From NCBI RefSeq assembly GCF_000219625.1, contig NC_018218.1, positions 3,286,001-3,350,000 of the forward strand: a DNA stretch of 64,000 bases, given 5' to 3'. This document shows, in pieces, positions 44,279-54,999 of this stretch. The notes below the pieces were generated by a model. That model worked only from the letters and a program-made list of their open reading frames with translations. It made no database searches and had not been told where the DNA came from. The position numbers and the translations under genes are program-made. Source of the stretch: Zymoseptoria tritici IPO323 (lineage: Eukaryota; Ascomycota; Dothideomycetes; Mycosphaerellales; Mycosphaerellaceae). Each line of letters begins with the position of its first letter. Within the stretch, counting starts at the first letter, position 1.

Positions 44279-44811
44279 ATGGCGACAGCCACGCTCGATG
44301 AGGTCGATGGTATGCCAGACTCTCATCGACATTGACAGCCAAATGCTGATGAATCGTGTCCAAGAACGCCTCCGCGCAATCATCAGCAACTTGTACATGT
44401 TGATTGTCCAGGCTCACGACTACCAAGGAAAAGGGACTCAACAGGCAATGAGCGACGAGATGTAATTCTCCCAGAAAAGCATTGTTCCAGACCTCGGACT
44501 CGTAGATCTGACCCGCTCCTAGCAAGCAACTCCTCCAAAACCTGCAGTCACTAAGCCAGACCGCTAAGCGCCTGCCCACGCGCCTACCACTGGAGATCAT
44601 CCAGTACGTGGAGAATTCCAGGAACCCGGACATTTACACACGAGAGTTCGTCGAGCTGGTCATGCGTTACAACCAGCAGCAGAAGGGCCGGAGCGATGCC
44701 TATGCTCAATTCCGTGATATTCTGGGCAGGGAGATGGCCAGCGCTATACCTGACCTTCGCGAAGATGTGAGGAAGGTTGTGGAGTCTTCCGGCGGGCAGA
44801 TCAGTGGTTGA
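44279..44811 (+). CDS. MED10: Mediator of RNA polymerase II transcription subunit 10
   Basis: Three exons: 44279-44309, 44365-44461 and 44523-44811; introns of 55 and 61 nt; all phases match; 138 aa, the normal size. Med10 (yeast Nut2) sits in the middle module of Mediator. The N-terminal helix reads RLRAIISNLYMLIVQAHDY; the second splice creates SDEIKQLLQNLQSLSQTAKR; and the signature RLPLEIIQYVENSRNPDIYT is followed by REFVELVMRYNQQQKGRSDA, with a C-terminal helix of LREDVRKVVESSGG type. The gene overlaps nothing and ends 232 bp before the converging GT90 gene's stop. Confidence 0.9.
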
Positions 44812-45043
44812 TCATGGAGTCGCTCGCTGGCGCAGAGTTTGGAGCAGCTTTAAATTTCAAATGATACCCAGGACAGTGGCTTGCTTATTCTAGACGACCT
44901 TAACGAACATAGGGACACCGTTGCGTGGGGCCCTGCCCAAAAGCGGACACTGCGCTTGACAGAGCGGTTTTGGGGATATTGGGTATCTGAATACATTCCT
45001 CTACGGATCCGAACGCTATGCAACCGAAACCAAACAACAAACG

Positions 45044-46917
45044 CTATGCACCAGAGAATCCGATCTCATACCGATTGTCATCCACGAGCCGGCCATACCT
45101 GTCACACTCGAAGTCAGCATAACACGAGATTGGAAAGTGGTTGGAGCGACGTACTCAAGCAGCAATCGAAAGAACCACACCTCAAAGTCCTCGTTCCTCA
45201 ACGCCCTACCTGCCCACTCGCGGCCTTGCTCCGCAACCGCGATAGCCAAAGGCCGACCTTCCTCTTCTGCATCAAAGAAACGAACCGCCTCCAGCGCCTC
45301 ATCAGCCCGTAGACTCAGGGGGATGTAATGCACCCACGGCTTGATCCACTCCTCATGCCACTCGCGGAACACCGCCATCTTGAACGTCAGACTATGGCTC
45401 ATCAAGAAGGCGTAGAACCGGCCGGAGAATGCGTTGCCGTCCAGATCCAGGAGGTACTTGTAATTCCACGCATCCTGTTGGTCTGCGGGTGGAGCAAGAT
45501 CAAAGAACTCTCGCTGTGCGTCGCAGTCGCCCGGATCGCATTGGCCGACATGAGTAAAATGAACGTCTATGATCTCTTTGAAGTCCTGTCGTGAGACTGT
45601 CTTCGTGATCCATTTCGATTCCGGATTCTCGTCCGTTGCGGCAGCGTTGCTGTTCATGAGAATCTTTGCCTCTCCAAGCGCATTGACTCGGCGTACGAAG
45701 TTCTGCCGGTGTTGACGCTTCCATCCGCCGGCTCGACTGAAGCCGCCAGTAGTGCTGCCGCGCCACCACAGACGATTTTCCTTGGCGGTCCAAGGTTTGT
45801 CTTTGTCTCCGTCGTATTTGACTTTGCCAAACCAATACCAGGGACTTGGAAAGACGATATCCTGGAAGCTGGACATCTTGCTTTGGCTGAAGATGGGGAA
45901 CAGATCGTGTACCACGCTAAAGGCATTGGGCCTGTCGAAAAAGCCGTGTGACTTTCCAAAGGAGGGAGAGTTGCAGATATCTGAAAAGGCGGTCTGGTTG
46001 TAGACGAAGCCCAAGTCGCCCAAGGCATACGCAGTGAGGTTATCGTGTTCCAGAGACTCCTCCAGAGCCCGTGCAGGGCTGTCCGGTGAGCACGACATGC
46101 GAGATGGTATCCACGTCGCCTGATGAGAGAACACGTTGAATCGTGTCGTCTTCACCTCACCGATCCGCTTACCTGGGCCAAGGTCTGCAGCTCGGCGCGA
46201 GTATGCATTCTTCAGCGAAGGTTGTGCAGCGATCTTGGGCATGTTCGTTTCCAGTGCGAGCTGTATTAAACGAGCGAGCTCATCGTGCGGTACTACTACT
46301 CGCGGCTCATCGTGGGTGTTGAAAGCGAGGTCCAAGTCCGGAAGATAATTCAAGAATGGCGCCATCATTCCTGCGGCGGCCTCTTGTAACCAATCCTGCC
46401 CGCCCTCGGCATGTACAACGGCTCCATTGCGTATCAATAGGCCCATGAGGTTGTTGTCGGCAAATCCTAGGGCTTCCCGAGTCCTCGCTCTGATGGTAGC
46501 GGGCGACAATGCCCAGAATGGCAACAACGAGTGGTAAATCGTGTCGTACTCGTCAATCAATTGCACGTCCTTGGACTTGGCGAAGGCGTACCATTTGTCG
46601 AAATGAGGTGGCGGTGGAATCCCATAACGTCGTTGATATTCTCTCACAGCCTCTGCGAGGGTCTTGGACTGCGACTCTAGCTTTTTCTGCCAGCTGGCTT
46701 GGGCATCTTGCACCAAACTCTTAATCGGGTGCACATGCGATTCTCCATATTGCAACGGATCCAGGGGTGTTTCCGGTAATGTTGCGTTGAGTCCGCTCAC
46801 CGGCACAACCAGTGGTGTGTTCTGCACAGTCAAAGGCTGTCGAAGGCGGTATATTGCCAGGACAGCGAAGGACAGCAGAGCGACGAGGCCGAGGATGCGA
46901 CTGAATCGAAATTTCAT
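45044..46917 (-). CDS. CAP10-like glycosyltransferase (family GT90), type II membrane protein
   Basis: Two exons, 46917-45155 and 45098-45044, across a 56-nt intron (GTACGT...TGACAG); 605 aa. A short cytosolic tail and one membrane helix (FSRILGLVALLSFAVLAIY, about residues 5-23) place it in the Golgi with a lumenal catalytic part. The GT90/CAP10 domain shows RLWWRGSTTGGFSRAGGWKR, a SKMSSFQDIVFPSPWYW segment and a C-terminal end made by the splice (RLVDDNRYEIGFSGA), as usual for this family. Family members act as xylosyl- or other transferases in glycan building; the substrate here is not known. Without the splice the frame would run on to an unrelated end at 45016, so the intron is well supported. 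The frame is also open far upstream of 46917. Confidence 0.8.
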
Positions 46918-47235
46918 CCTGGACCCGGCGAATGCGCTCCGTTCATCAAACAGGGATAGTAGGCATATTCCAGAAAACCACAGTCGTGAAGGCGAAAAGG
47001 ACAGCAAAAGTTGCGAGCATACGGCCGCTGCAAGGGGTACAAAGCTGGCGATGAAGGCGCCGTGGCGGAAGACCTGCGATGAATGGATGAGCGCTGTGGT
47101 TGGTGATATGTGCAAAGCATCGAATATGTGGAAGGCCGTTGCAAGGTGCAAGTTGAAACAAGGGTTAGCCTTATCGCAGGATCCGATGAGGTAAGCTTGC
47201 AGGGGGCGGGATATAATAACAGGGCATGATCGGGA

Positions 47236-48237
47236 TCAAACAGAGACCTCATGACTTACGACGACCAGCTGCAAACCACACATTATAGCTTGCAAAATCA
47301 TTGTTCCCCAAGACATTCCCACAGACCGCACTCCGATACCGAAATCGCTGAATCGGCCATGGTGTTGCAGACTCCCGAACTTCATGCTCTCCAGCATGAA
47401 AGCGGCCGTCGTAGCGAACAACGTAGCAGCAGCCGCAACGTCCCTGATCATGATCAAGAGCGTGTTGTCCGACCACGCCTCGGTCGATTGTCCTCCTTCG
47501 CTGCCCTCCCGATCACGTTGTGAGGTACGATTTCTGACTCCCTCAAAGATCCTGAACGCCAATGCCTGAATCACTCCATACGACAATGCCAGAGCAGACA
47601 ACGACTTGTCCCCAGACGATGTGTGCACAGCAACTGAAGCGGCCGCCGTGATAATCGCCAGCTTGACAGAGGATACGCGCGGCGGCGACGAACCTCGCGG
47701 CGCAGTTCTTTCCACAATCTGCTTTTGCTTCGTTGGACTTGTGGCTCGACTGCGGTCGTGCTCGAGGGGAATGATCATCGCGGACTCATCATCGCCGATG
47801 GCATCGCCGCCAAAAGACAACCATATCAGAGCTGGTAGCAACGCCTACGCGCTCTCACCGTCAGCTGTGGACGTCCAATGCGTGGCCAGAGTGTCTGCGT
47901 CTCTTACCTGAGCCAATAGGATCTCCCTTCCGCCATGGTCCTCGACCGATCTCTCGCACACTTGCGCAAGCACCAGCAGTCCTGCCACCAACCATGCTGT
48001 CCTCCTCTTCGCATTCTTAACATCCAGTAGTCCTTGGACGCCGACCTTGATCGTCAAAACTCCTCCCAGAATCGCCCATGCTGCCGCGCGAATGAGAAGA
48101 CCATGAGGATACACCCAAGAGGCGGATAGGGGGTTCAGATCGACGAGGATACTGTCAAGGAAGAGGACTGCTGGAATGACCAGATCGGAGCGCGGCAAGG
48201 TGGTAGGCGAGGCATTGCGTGGGAACGTGGACAGCAT
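47236..48237 (-). CDS. Multipass membrane protein, unknown, next to GT90
   Basis: Two exons, 48237-47908 and 47844-47236, across a 63-nt intron; 312 aa. Several hydrophobic helices are evident: VIPAVLFLDSILVDL, AAAWAILGGVLTIKVGV, TAWLVAGLLVLAQV, AIITAAASVAVHTSSG, ALALSYGVIQALAFRIF, ATLFATTAAFML and TMILQAIMCGLQLVVV. A polar loop with RATSPTKQKQ and Arg/Pro residues lies between. No family is recognised. It lies on the same strand as, and 318 bp upstream of, the GT90 start. Just before its stop is a strong donor-like GTC/GTAAGT (near 47245), so the true 3' end may differ. In some fungi GT90 enzymes carry long multipass N-terminal regions, so a single larger protein cannot be excluded. Confidence 0.6.
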
Positions 48238-48679
48238 GGAGCAGAATGGAGGAGGAGAATTAAGTCGCCGGTTTCGGTGTTCACTGTGAAAGCATCGTTG
48301 CTTCAAATGGATAAAAGAGTATGCGAAGGAGTAAACGAGCGTGATAAGAAGAAGTCTTGGGAGGGAGGAAGCAAGGTATGTCCGCAGGACGAATGGGGTA
48401 TCGTGGAAGTTACGGATAGTCTACCACAAAGAAGCTCGCACACGTGGAAGCGGCTCTAAACCCTTGAGGGATGTACAGTCTTTGAACATGGCACAATCTT
48501 GGACGCACGAACACCACTGGATGATTGTATCGGCGTTGCTATATGCAGTGTCACCTCAGATGCAAGGTACATCAATTGCAGAACGGTGCCCAGACACGAG
48601 CAAGTACGACAAGTCATCAAACGTAGGCATGCATACCTTTACGATTCAAAAGACGACCAGGAATCGAGACCAGGCACCA
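48238..48679. other. Intergenic
   Basis: Between the membrane-protein start and the end of the 2-hydroxyacid dehydrogenase pseudogene, both on the minus strand. Nothing distinct is seen. Confidence 0.4.
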
Positions 48680-49759
48680 TCAATAGCCGCGTGCAGTATT
48701 GACCTCGTTGATGAACTCGGAATCCAGAGGCTTTCGCAAGTTCTCCACCATGATCTGCAACCCACGGCTCATGTATTTGATGTTCTGCGACGAGTTTGGG
48801 GGCGTGATGAAGCAGTTTGGTGCCTCCCAAAATGGGCTGTCCGTTGGTAGAGGCTCCGGAATCGAGACATCCAGCGCGGCGCCGCGAACTCCGCTTCCTT
48901 CGGTCTTCAATGCCGCGATGAGCTCGTCTTGGTTGACGACTTCGCCTCTAGCAATGTTGGAGATGAAAGCACCTCCGTACGGACTGTGTTTTGCGAGGAC
49001 GTCGAACTCTTCCTTTCCCAGCATGCCTCGCGTCTGCTCGGTCAATGGCAGTGAGATGACCAATATATCAATCCTCGCAGCCAGGAAGACGTGCAGCGCC
49101 TCCTTCCCTAGCCCGGAGAACCACTCGACGGGAACCTCGCCCTCTGGATCGCCCATGCCGGGAAGCCGATAGCCTGCTTCTCGTCTATCTTCCTTCGTTC
49201 TCTTCTCCGTCGCCGTAAGCGCCAAGATCTCCATACCCATCGCCTGCGCCACTCTGCCAATCTGCCTGCCAATCGACCCATATCCCATAATGCCCATTCG
49301 CCGGCCGACCAAGTCCCGTGTACGCATTGCTTTGAAGTGAAAGCCCCATTCACGATTCCGCTGAGCCTCGCGGTAGAAGTCCCATTCCTTCTGGAACGCC
49401 ATATAGGTCATAAAGACCCACTCAGCCATTGGTGCTCCATGAATGCCCGAAGAGTAGGTCCATCGGATAGATGGATCGCCGAATATTGGCGACTTCGAAG
49501 TATAGTCTACGCCAGCGGTGATAGAGTGGACCAACTTCAGCTTTGGGCAGGCAGATCGTCAAGGTGGTAGGGCTCCCAATGTTGCGATGATGTCGACATC
49601 GTGGTATACGGCCGGATCGTTAACGCTTGACATTCATTTGATCCATGTGGTTCGAACGCCAATGGAAGATGTGAGCCATTCGACTATATCTCGCTGTTCC
49701 GGAATAGGGAAGGTGACCAAAAGGTGGGCGCCTTGCCAGAATTTGGACGGCTCGGCCAT
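48680..49759 (-). pseudogene. D-isomer-specific 2-hydroxyacid dehydrogenase with two in-frame TGA codons
   Basis: The frame from ATG at 49759 (MAEPSKFWQGAHLLVTFPIP) to the stop at 48680 has 359 codons and keeps the whole family order: the N-terminal substrate domain (DVDIIATLGALPP), LKLVHSITAGVDY, SSGIHGAPMAEW, the NAD-binding GYGSIGRQIGRVAQAMGM, the catalytic Arg region NIARGEVVNQDEL and a C-terminal TPPNSSQN in place of the usual TPHxS active-site His. Two TGA codons interrupt it, at 49636-49634 and 49561-49559. Both would be CGA (Arg) before a CpG C-to-T change. No frameshift is seen. A shorter protein could start after the second TGA but would lack the first half of the substrate domain, so the gene is probably dead or dying. 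Confidence 0.65.
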
Positions 49760-50645
49760 TGAAGGTGAATGTGGATCTCAAGGATTCATATAAGAGGTAC
49801 TCGGTAACATTAGCAAAGTGCATGTATTGACGGTCATCTCGTAGGAAATGCTCGTCGAGGAAGTTTGGCACTGCGGGATCGGTAAAACTACTCAGCCTTG
49901 GTTGTATCGCTTCCGTCGCTCGAGCGATCTTACGTTGCACTTCCCTCTAGCCCTGATATTCCGGTGCATCGAGGGCCTGTTGATTAGCACGGGCGATGCG
50001 AGCAAGGATGGAAACCGTGGCGACCGTCAAGTTGCATTAACGATCTACGACCATTCCGAGGTCGACTGTTGTAGCCGTCACTCTCCGTCCGTTGTTCAAT
50101 GCCATCGTTCCCCCAAATGAGTGACTTCGGTCAGCGTGTGTATAGAAGTCCGTCTCCCCGACTCCTTCTCGGTCGCCATATTCGACGGCTCTTTCCTCCC
50201 TCGCTCCACGGCACCGCGGCGCCTGCCACTGTGTTAGCCTCAAGGCCCAGGAGCACTGAGTGCACTGGTCCTTTCGGCTCCTCACACTGCCCAACTGATG
50301 TCCAAGAAAAGACTGGTGCACGACACACAGCCCAGCTGATACAGGGTTGAGAAGTAGGCAGACTCACGAATGCTCGCCACGGATCGGCGTGCGGGCGTAC
50401 GAAGGACGCCGAACACCCTGACTGCGCCTTCTGGGGTCGAATCTAAGGGAGGAGTCCTACAGCCCAGATCTCGTCCCCAGCTGATGCGGCCAGCAGCGGC
50501 CGGCGTCCTTTGAAGGCCTGCATGTCGATCCGTGGCGAGCATCCTCGGGCCTGCCTCGAAATGAAAGCGCGTGAGTACATCGCGTACATGCATCTCGGTT
50601 TCAAGGAGCTGGGAAATGTTAACGCAGATGGTGCGGAAGTTTTAC
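49760..50645. other. Intergenic
   Basis: 885 bp between the dehydrogenase pseudogene and the RNase III-like gene. Overlapping short frames on both strands, none recognisable. Confidence 0.4.
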
Positions 50646-51209
50646 CTAGAAGGGTTGATCCGAGACCACGTCCATGTCCAAGCGACACATAGCGAACTTG
50701 ACCTTGTCGGAGTCTTTGTCGGCATCCAGATCTGATACACGTCGCAGTGTAAGCTCAGTCACTTAGCGACTGTGATGCTGAGGCACTCACAAATAGCTGC
50801 AAACAACGCTTCCATCGTGGTGGCCAGAAGCTTATCACTCGCGGTACGCTGGGCTGGGTTGAGCATGACGTGCTGGCTGAGCCCAATGTCCTGGGCTATG
50901 CCAGTCAGAGTAGCATTGCGGCCAATACGGGCGATGTTGTTCTGTCCGGATCCTGCATGAATTAGTGGTCGCTCAAACCAGCGAAGCGATTGTGACCAGG
51001 GAAGCACCTCTCGGGTCGCCGGTGGCATACCACGCATCGGCCACAAGAAAAGCGATGATCTTGTCGCCGAGCAAGGCCAGTCTCTGGTTCGACTCGCGCT
51101 TCCTCAAGCCCGACGTGTCCAAGGCTTCCATAAGCAGAGCATTGTCTTTGAAGTCGTAGCCGAAGGAGTCGGCTACGAAGGCTTTTGCTGAATCGATTCT
51201 GAGGGACAT
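50646..51209 (-). CDS. Small RNase III-domain protein with degenerate active site
   Basis: Three exons: 51209-51008, 50952-50791 and 50731-50646; introns of 55 and 59 nt; 149 aa. The RNase III fold is recognisable: a DNALLMEALDTSGLRKRE start, NQRLALLGDKIIAFLVADA (the family's ERLEFLGDAVL box), a TLTGIAQDIGLSQHV middle and DKLLATTMEALFAAIYLDAD at the end (family DVFEALIGAIYLD), completed across the second intron. Two of the four usual acidic metal ligands are changed: Glu to Ala in the first box and Asp to Thr before EAL. There is no dsRNA-binding domain. Small RNase III-like proteins of this kind are known in ascomycetes; a non-catalytic, perhaps mitochondrial or structural, role is inference. 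Confidence 0.65.
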
Positions 51210-51439
51210 TCTTGCTTGATTTCGAGATCTGTGGTAAACAAGGTACAAGTCAAGGTGGTAACACTTCGAGAGGTACAAGGGGTGTGATGGTGAAAAGGAC
51301 GGCGGCAAGTTGGGAGCCCAGCGCACCCGTTTCTTAAAACAGCGTGACAAAGGTCTCGACACTAGAACTTTTGACCACTGTCTGTCAACCTCGACCTTTC
51401 CATCCACATAGAACTGCTTCATGCAGTCGCACCGCTCCA

Positions 51440-51910
51440 ATGCAGACTCATCGCGCTGCTTTTCGTCGGCGATGGCATACTGCTGGCTATGCTACTGCTT
51501 CGCAAAGCACAATGGCTCCACCGACAACGCCTAAGGCGGCCTCAGCACCGCGCCCTTTCAAACCAGAATCTCCCGAAGCAAGACACTCACGGGTCTCCGA
51601 GATGCAGCCACATGAGCCCATGGACGTGAAACCGAAGAGAAAGAGCTTGTTCTCGAGGCTTTGGCCTTCAAAGCCTCAAGAGCCGGTCTATCTAGGATCG
51701 TCGAATCCAGAGCGAGGCATTGAAGCGGCGAGACGTTACGTGAAAGAGGGCGTTCTGGACAAGCGCTATGCTGGAGCTGCGAGCCGTGCAACAGCGTTGA
51801 TATGCGCGTTGCCTATCGCGATCTATCTATCGTGGGAGCTGTACCAGCGGCGGTTCAATGGGAAAGAGCGGAAGAGGGTGGCTCAATTGCCAACGGAGGA
51901 TAGTCCTTGA
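51440..51910 (+). CDS. Small single-pass membrane protein, probably mitochondrial
   Basis: Single exon, 156 aa. The N-terminus (MQTHRAAFRRRWHTAGYATA) is basic and amphipathic like a mitochondrial presequence. Then a Pro/Ser/Lys-rich stretch and RKSLFSRLWPSKPQEPVYLG, a charged helix (NPERGIEAARRYVKEGVLDKR) and one hydrophobic segment near residues 120-136 (ALICALPIAIYLSWELYQR), then a basic tail. Topology suggests a protein anchored in a mitochondrial membrane by its C-terminal part. No family recognised. It is divergent from the RNase III-like gene with 230 bp between. Confidence 0.55.
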   Translation: MQTHRAAFRRRWHTAGYATASQSTMAPPTTPKAASAPRPFKPESPEARHSRVSEMQPHEPMDVKPKRKSLFSRLWPSKPQEPVYLGSSNPERGIEAARRYVKEGVLDKRYAGAASRATALICALPIAIYLSWELYQRRFNGKERKRVAQLPTEDSP

Positions 51911-52618
51911 AGTCATGGGAAGGGCTCAATGGCAGTCTTCCATTCCTACCTGGCCCGTATAGACGCTCAACAATGCCATGGCGATATGTATGCAATCACC
52001 TTGAGAAGCTGGAGGCTTTGGTCATCGGAAAAACATCTGCGCCTCTATACTCAGCCTCTCAAAGAGCTCGATCGAAAGCTATCAGTATTACGGAGCAGCT
52101 CTCCAGACCCTCGAGGAACGATAGTGGGCCCATCAGGATGTCGCGTGTAGGAAGGCGAACACATCACAATGAGTACGACGTGGGAATCGTTGACATGGAC
52201 TTGTTGAAACCCTACAGACTCAAGGGCCATGATCGCGAAGGCAGTGAAAGCTTGAAATTGCTAGGTTTGCTCTTTCATGAGCCGATCAATGGGATACGCC
52301 AAGTTGTTTCACAGCGTTTACACCCTCAACATCGTTGCATATCTCAAGCTCTCATTCCGTCACAACATAAAGACCAATGGCTGGGGTAAAGTCAGTACAG
52401 AGATCGAATATGGCAAGGCATCACTCACGACAAGGATTGTAGTCCTGGAAGAAGTCCAGGCCGGAGCCCTCGAGAGCCTGGAACCAGATGCCGAACCTCG
52501 TTGTTGCCGGGCAACTGGTCGTCGCAACAGTATATCCATTGCCCGGAGTCATCTTGATGATGCCAAAGTCCTGCTCAACCTTCGGTACGGAAGCATATGT
52601 GGTCGACCTGCGATGCCG
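51911..52618. other. Intergenic
   Basis: 708 bp between convergent genes. Short plus-strand frames are not supported by any feature I can name. Confidence 0.4.
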
Positions 52619-53522
52619 TCAACGCTGGAACAGTAACGTGAGCACGGAAAATACCCACTCGGTGGCTGCAGCACTCAAAGCCGCGAACTTGAAGTATCCC
52701 TCTCCACTGAACGTGAACGCGGAAGTCTCGAGCTGCTCCTGCCGAGGAAACATGAACTGCAGCTTGCAAGTCTTGCCTCGCTTCGCAGCCGGAATATCAA
52801 AGTTGAAGATCGAAGAGATGGATCCTCTTGCAGTGCCATTGTACGAGGTACCGTACGCGGCATTCGGGTTTTTGGAGTCGATCGGGACGATCAAGTGAGG
52901 ATACTCGAACCCTGCTGGAAGCTCAGCTGGACATGACGACGTCGGGGTCATTGGAGCCGGTGCCGGAGCAGGGGCCTCGCAGTTGTCGGAGGACAGCGTG
53001 ACCGGCACGCACGAGGGTTCGCCGGAGAGCTTCTGCGTGTAGATGTTGAAGCCGCCGTTTTGCCCGGTCGGACAGGCGAAGAGGTCGCTGCTGCTCTTGT
53101 AGCTCAGCTTGCCGTCCGAGCCGATGGAAAAGCCGGGCATGGCCGTCGTTCCTTGGTCACATTGGAATTGCGAGGTCGCTTTGGTGACGATGCATCCACG
53201 GCCATTGCCGTCAGTCAAGCCTGGAAGAGAGTCAGCCTGTGTTGTCTTCGATGAAGATACGCACAACACACCTCCGTCATTGTTGATGCAGAATTGGCTT
53301 TCCGTGAGCCCGCTCTGTCCGAGACGGGTCTGGCCATCACTGAGCTGTTCAACGGGACCACCTGGGCCGCCAGTCGCTGATAGGTGGAAGCAACTATTCA
53401 CGTGTTCAGCTACTGATCGTCAATGCGGTTGGTACGTTCACGACTTACCAGTCTGCTCGACGCGAGACCAGAGCATGCGAACACGCTGTCAGCGACGCGA
53501 TTGTGAGCAATGCTGACCTCAT
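52619..53522 (-). CDS. Secreted But2-family protein
   Basis: Three exons: 53522-53449, 53393-53272 and 53220-52619; 265 aa. Residues 1-18 (MRSALLTIASLTACSHAL) are a signal peptide. A CC motif (ADCCFHLSATGG) follows, then repeated Cys/Gly segments (SQFCINNDGG, GRGCIV, FQCDQGTTAMPGF) ahead of a Pro/Ala spacer and the C-terminal domain: FEYPHLIVPIDSKNPNAAYG, GSISSIFNFDIPAAKRGKTC, FMFPRQEQLETSAFTFSG. This matches the But2 C-terminal family of fungal surface or wall proteins (Pfam PF09792). The second intron (53271-53221) is 51 nt, so its retention would keep the frame and add 17 residues. The role of the family in the wall is not established. Confidence 0.75.
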
Positions 53523-54618
53523 GATGCTGGATTGGCGAAGAAAAGTGTCAATTATTTTCTTTCTTGGTATTTGAGAACTCGACTTCGACGTCTTCTCTGA
53601 GATGGTGAGCTGCTTTCTTTATACACGCTTTATCGTCACGCCGAAGAGTGCTGCTTGGAGTAGCCTGGAATGTACGGAAGTCCTGCAAATCTCCCACGAG
53701 CTGATATGTACGTGCACCTTCGGCCTTGCCTGGCTTCGGAACGTCCGTAGTTCACTACTTTCGGATACTACTTTCGAGGACCTCTCGCCAAGAATCGACA
53801 TGGAATCGACGCCAGGACGGCAGAAAAGAGTCATCACTCATGATTTCATCTGGTGTCCGCATGTCTCCCACGCGAGTTTGGTGTTGACAGCAGCAACTCC
53901 ATCGTTTCATCTCGCTCCAGGCGCCATGTAGCTGGGATTGTCCCACGCACGCCTTGATGCCCCCTGACTTCTTCAGCACGTCACTTTTGATGACGCCTGG
54001 GGAGCAAATGAAAGATTGTGCGCAAAAGTCTAAACTGGAAGTGTGGCCCCCATCCGCACGGCGGTTCCACTGACAACGTGTGTCCAGGTAGGCAACGTAG
54101 GCAACGTAGCCAATGCGTAGCCAATGCGTAGCCTACGATGACATGACTTAGCTCCGGGCAAGGCCGTGCAAATCCTCGTCGTCGAAGAGAGCACAACGGA
54201 CACGCGTCTTACACTAATCCGCATTCGAAGAGCGCAGAAATTGTGGCTCATGACGCGTTGTGGGTCGGATGAAAGGTGGAATTCCTCAGTCGACGATGCG
54301 ATGTTCACGCGGACAGACATCCCAGAAGACGGGATTGAGTCGGGAGTTGCGATGAGCTGCTCAGTCTGTCCCAGCGAGATCGGCGAGTTCTAAAGTCTCG
54401 TGTTCTGATACTAGCAGGCTTGAAGGCCTGTATCGATCATGCCGCACCACCGTTCTCCCGGCGGCCCAAAACTGCAGAATCCTAGCCAACAGAGCGAAAC
54501 TTGTGCGGTAAGGAGCTGCGCGCAAAGTCGCCTTTTCCGTCTCTTTGTTCTCCAAAACACCACAGTACAGATTCCACGTAATTTCGACTCCCAAGATACA
54601 CGACGACGACTCGAATTC
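53523..54618. other. Intergenic, divergent promoters with minirepeats
   Basis: About 1.1 kb between divergent genes. Apart from the minirepeat cluster at 54087-54138 no structure is seen. Confidence 0.4.
54087..54138 (+). repeat. Short compound tandem repeat
   Basis: Two copies of GTAGGCAAC are followed by two copies of GTAGCCAATGC and a partial third unit. The half-units share GTAG and suggest slippage. Confidence 0.75.
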
Positions 54619-54999
54619 ATGCACATCTCCCAGCTCTCCATCCTTCTCCTCTCCCTCGCCTCGACCGCCTTTGCCGTCAACGTACGTCCCTCGACCTCCC
54701 TCGACCTCCCTCGACCTCTTCTGCCTCTCCATCACTCATCACCAAAGACAGTTGTAGACTTGCAGCCGTGGATACCACCGCTTCGGCACCTGCCACTTCC
54801 CCCGGGATCCACCATTTGACGGCCGGCCCAATCTGCCTTGTTATACTCGACGCCATGTGTGCATGCTCGCTGACGGCCACTTTTCCCTCTCCCACAGGAC
54901 TCGCCATGTCATTCGGATAAAGGCGGTCCACCTCGGCGTTGCCAGGTGGACCCGATTAACCCCACCAAGCGCTTTGCTACAATCAGTAAACTGACGTGA
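54619..54999 (+). CDS. Candidate small secreted Cys-containing protein (effector-like)
   Basis: Three short exons: 54619-54681, 54758-54856 and 54898-54999, all phase 0; 87 aa. Residues 1-19 (MHISQLSILLLSLASTAFA) form a clear signal peptide, cut before VN. The mature part has five Cys (TCSRG, GTCHF, LPCYT, SPCHS, RRCQV), many Pro and Arg and no hydrophobic segment. Both introns have usual ends (GTACGT...TTGTAG; GTGTGC...CCACAG with a GCTGAC branch-like site); the second is only 41 nt and its retention also leaves an open frame with a different end. Size and composition are those of small secreted proteins, but no homologue is recognised and an odd Cys number is unusual. Role as an effector is speculation. 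Confidence 0.4.
54691..54718 (+). repeat. TCGACCTCCC, three tandem copies
   Basis: Ten-base unit repeated nearly three times within the first intron of the candidate secreted-protein gene. Confidence 0.8.

Noticed and set aside
49559..49636. Selenocysteine or readthrough at the two TGA codons of the dehydrogenase
   Set aside because: Fungi of this group lack selenocysteine machinery, as far as is known, and the sites fit Arg CGA. Readthrough at two sites is unlikely.
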